NCBI GenBank assembly: GCA_002189035.1
Contig: NEEC01000007.1
Coordinates: 744,001 to 808,000 of the forward strand
Length of the DNA stretch: 64,000 nucleotides
Origin: Utricularia gibba
Taxonomy: Eukaryota > Streptophyta > Magnoliopsida > Lamiales > Lentibulariaceae
Direction: 5' to 3'
Below, one piece after another: positions 60,787 to 64,000 of this stretch; position 1 is the first letter of the stretch, and each line of letters opens with the position of its first letter. The notes under the pieces are model-generated. The model worked only from the letters and a program-made list of their open reading frames with translations. It was not told the origin of the DNA and did no database searches. Made by a program: the position numbers and the translations under genes.

Positions 60787-62367
60787 TTAATTTATGTTCC
60801 ATTTTTGACCCAGAGATGCCAATGCTTTTGCAGAGGAACCATCTTCATTGATGACCGTGAAGCTCGCTTTCTTGAGTTCCCTCATTCTTTCTCTCAAAAC
60901 CTGCCCCTCGTCTTCCTTCATTAACCTTCTTGCTAAGGCCTCGATTTGCTGGGGTTCGACAATGCCGCTCTTGTTCTCCCTTGCTCTCAGCCCAACCTGA
61001 ATGGCGAACGGAATAATCAGAGAATCTACTTTCTTGAATCAGTTATTGAATACTTCTGCTCACCTTGAGAACTTCACTAAGCATCACTGCATTCATTTTC
61101 TGCTCCGCGAACAATGGCCAGGCAATGACCGGCACGCCGTTCACTATGCTTTCCAGGGTCGAGTTCCACCCGCAGTGAGTCAGAAATCCACCGACCGCGG
61201 GGTGTCGGAGAATCTCCGCCTGAGGAGCCCAGTCCCGGAGAACGAAACCCCGGTCTCTGGTTCTTTCGATGAACCCTTCTGGTAGATAATCCTGTTCCTC
61301 CTCTGTGCCTTTACTATGGAAGTAAGCAGCGCTTTTGTCTCCATCATTTGGTCTTCTACCCACCAGAAGGAATCTCTGTTGGCTGCCTTCTAAACCGATG
61401 GCTAACTCCGTCAACTGGGAACGGGACAGAGTGCCCCCGCTGCCGAATGAAACATAAAGCACTGAATTAGCAGGTTGGGCTTCCAGCCACTTCAATGACT
61501 CTGCTCCCGGATCGCTGATGGAAATCGAATCGTATCGGATCAGGGGCCCGACACCGTAGATCGGTGGGACATCAGCATATCGATTCCCTTGCAGTGCCCT
61601 GAAGGCATCAGGTTCCAGGTCATGAAAACTGTTGACTACAATTCCATCCGCGAGGAGATAGCTTTCCATCATCTTGAGGATCATTTGGGCGCCTTTGGTG
61701 CGCCGATCCTGGATCACATCCGGTAAATCGGAAACGTCGATCGCAGGAAAACCTGGAAGAATTAAAGAAAGAAAAGTTACTAGTAAGGATATTGATTTTA
61801 TCGGGACGAACAAGTTAGAAGTGTAATTCATTTATTGCGGTAAAAAAAACTACCTGGAAATTCCAGCGGTGCCTGTAAATCCTTCAAGTCACCATCATGA
61901 GATTGGCAGTGTTCCCGGTAATAAAAACCGACGGACAAAACCGCCGCGGCGGAGGAATCGAAAACGTAGGCGGGGATCTGGAGCTCCTTAATCAAGCCTA
62001 TAGTGAAGGAACAGAACCCATCAACCAGGACGCCCAACAGCAGATTAGTCTTCTGTAACTCGGTAAGTAGGCGACGGAGAGGCGGAATAGATCGAATAAG
62101 GCCGCTAATAATTTTCGCCTCGAGAGAATCATATTCCTCGTCTTCTCCTTGTTCCTCCGCCGCGAGAACCACGGGATTAATTCTGGGAAGTCCCCTGATG
62201 ACGGATTTTTTAGACTCCAGGGACGACTCCGTGGTGCCGGAGAAGATGATCGTGATGGTGAGGTCACTGTGGTTGTGGAGTAGTTTTCTGGCGAGCTCCA
62301 CAAGGGGAATCACGTGACCCATTCCCGGCGATGACAGCATCACCACATGCGGCGGAGGTTGTTCCAT
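60787..62367 (-). CDS. UDP-glycosyltransferase, UGT72-like (group E)
   Basis: Three exons in phase: 62367-61854, 61752-61064 and 60996-60787, giving 470 residues. UGTs transfer sugar, usually glucose, from UDP-sugar to small molecules such as phenolics, in the cytosol. The start MEQPPPHVVMLSSPGMGH puts the conserved catalytic His in SPGMGH; an earlier in-frame MRTA at 62379 is a possible alternative start. The PSPG box begins WAPQAEILRHPAVGG, continues FLTHCGWNSTLES and ends PVIAWPLFAEQ. The final Gln fits glucose donors. The acceptor cannot be told; close relatives are hydroquinone/monolignol glucosyltransferases. Two introns are notable because many UGT72 genes lack introns. A related gene follows at the window edge. 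Confidence 0.92.
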
Positions 62368-63874
62368 GGCGGTTCTCAAGATAGTTCTCTTACAACACAG
62401 AATAGTTTTTTATACGGGTGGGAAGAACGGGAAAAATACTAAAAATTGTGGGCCAAATTTTACAACAATAATTAAAATTATATTATTTAAAAGAAAACAT
62501 AAAAATAATATTATGGGCTCTGTAACAAACACGGTTTCATTTCACACCATCCCCTATGACACAAATATTATAATTACAAAAATAATTTCTCAACAAAAAA
62601 AATCAAATAACAAAAAATCATTTGTACCTTCCACCATTTTATTACATAATATTATCCACTTTAATTACTAAATCCAAATAGTTTTACATTTTCAACTTTC
62701 TAAAAAAAATATCATGAAAAATTATACTATTATTCTATTTAATCATGATATTTCATCCCTACGTAATTAATGTGAGATATCGTTACAATGATCTTGATCT
62801 TACATCATTTCGTCTAAGATTATTTTCTATATGGGTTCTCGAAAAATAATAATCATTTCTAAAACTTTTCGAAAACAAATTCATTAATATGTAATAACAA
62901 AATTGATTTGATATGAAAACAAGGCCGTTGAAAAACACTCACTACCAAGTCCGAAATTGGCCCACAACCCCCATCAATTGGAAACGGTGGTTCATTGATG
63001 AAAGGCAGTAATTTTCCACGCCTAGAACATACGCTATCCCTCCCTCCCTCGTAGCACAATTACACGACAGTTTCCATGTTAAAAATAAAAGGAAATCTCG
63101 CGGTTGCACAGACAAATTCGTCGGTTTCTGTCCTTGTCCATGTTTTGCTGTTTTTCTGGACCTCTGGCCCCTGGGATGGCGCCCCACCGCCGGATCATAC
63201 TATTGAAATAAATGGTTAGATGTATGAATGTATACATGAACAATAAAATTATATTAAAAAAGATTAGATATTATCTATTAATATTAATTCATAATTTTTT
63301 ATATACGTGATTATTTCAATTTTAAATACCGATTTAAAATCATTTGTTCGATATACCGTGGGTCTCATACTGTACAACAGAGAGTCGTGGCACCCCAGCG
63401 TTTCACACATTCTTATGACGTGGAGAGATACCAGAGGGGGTGGATGTGCCGCACCCTAAAACTCATCTACTCTCTCACATCTAAAATCAAAAATTTTATG
63501 ATAAATATTATTAATTTTTACATATTTATATGACCACGTGACTACATTTCTGAGCATACGTGTATCAGATGGCTAAACCTGGTGTGCCTTTTCTTGTTGG
63601 CTGACGCATGAACCCGATGCAAGAGATTGGACAGTTATCTGTCCAAACATGAATGCGCATATAACATTTTTTAAATATTATTGATCTGTAATTTTTTACA
63701 TAATTAATTAATTATTACTATAATAAATATTAGATTACAATATATGTGGCATGCTTAAAACCTAATTTAATGGCAGTCACTAGCATTTGAGAAAGATGGT
63801 CTGGTTCAAAGGACTCTTTGAGTTACTGAAGCAATTCAACATACGCACGTGTTTTTGAAGCTCAAACTCAGTGG
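62368..63874. other. Intergenic between two UGT genes
   Basis: AT-rich, with A runs near 62590 and 62700. Contains the promoter and leader of the left UGT and the 3' flank of the right one. No gene is seen; small open frames near 62859-63187 on the minus strand have no family match. Confidence 0.45.
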
Positions 63875-64000
63875 TCACGCAGTGAGATGCCATTTCAGGG
63901 CGAGATAAGCAAGCGCTTTCGTGGATGAGCCATCTTCATTGATTGCGGACCTGCTCAGGTCCCTCAGTTTCTCCATGGTTCCCCTCATGGCATGCCCTTC
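63875..64000 (-). CDS. UDP-glycosyltransferase, 3' end only (truncated by window edge)
   Basis: The 41 C-terminal codons read GHAMRGTMEKLRDLSRSAI, then NEDGSSTKALAYLALKWH, stopping at TGA (63877-63875). They align with the end of the neighbouring UGT (RERMRELKKASFTVINEDGSS, KALASLGQKWNIN), which has the same INEDGSS-x-KAL-A-L block and a similar length. The gene lies on the same strand about 1.5 kb upstream of the left UGT, so this is probably a tandem duplicate. The rest is outside the window. Confidence 0.85.
   Translation of the reverse strand, partial: EGHAMRGTMEKLRDLSRSAINEDGSSTKALAYLALKWHLTA

Noticed and set aside
1-64000. CRISPR arrays, bacterial operons, riboswitches
   Set aside because: The window is plant nuclear DNA with spliced genes; no regularly spaced repeats or prokaryotic signals were seen.

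Overview
This window looks like nuclear DNA of a flowering plant, most likely a eudicot. The genes are split by many short GT-AG introns, the spacers are AT-rich, and nearly every gene belongs to a plant family: TIFY, BURP, PDR-type ABCG, 3-ketoacyl-CoA synthase, A2-type cyclin, UDP-glycosyltransferase, plant H2A.Z, DDR4-like, AGD14-like and TEBICHI. There is no operon structure and no CRISPR array, and I found no previously undescribed multi-gene system. The main event is the insertion of an apparently very young Copia LTR retrotransposon into an exon of a pectin acetylesterase gene.

Layout, left to right. 1.3-4.9 kb (+): HAPLESS 8-like protein with a UBZ4-type zinc finger, followed by a tRNA-Ile(AAU). 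5.5-7.5 kb (-): EamA/SLC35F-type membrane transporter with one apparent 1-nt frame break. 8.3-16.0 kb (+): pectin acetylesterase gene split at 8833/14408 by a complete 5.57-kb Copia element (two 446-bp LTRs identical by eye, 5-bp target duplication CAATC, one long gag-pol reading frame). 16.7-18.4 kb (+): zinc alcohol-dehydrogenase-like enzyme. 18.8-28.7 kb (+): DNA polymerase theta / TEBICHI, 26 exons. 29.6-30.9 kb (-): RD22-like BURP protein with an apparent frame break in a C6 run. 31.8-34.3 kb (-): DDR4-like DDT-domain protein. 35.1-38.0 kb (-): AGD14-like Arf GTPase-activating protein. 38.7-41.0 kb (-): A2-type cyclin. 41.1-46.1 kb: long AT-rich spacer. 46.1-52.5 kb (+): full-size ABCG (PDR) transporter. 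54.0-55.3 kb (+): TIFY8-like protein. 57.2-58.7 kb (+): 3-ketoacyl-CoA synthase. 59.3-60.4 kb (-): histone H2A.Z. 60.8-62.4 kb (-): group E (UGT72-like) glycosyltransferase, with the 3' end of a second related UGT at the right edge.

The genes are independent eukaryotic transcription units. Some share themes: chromatin and genome maintenance (Pol theta, H2A.Z, DDR4), cell cycle (CYCA2), and cell wall, cuticle or surface (pectin acetylesterase, KCS, PDR ABCG, BURP). Exon boundaries were placed by eye from splice consensus, reading phase and remembered family conservation. Junctions that would not stay in frame are stated in the entries.
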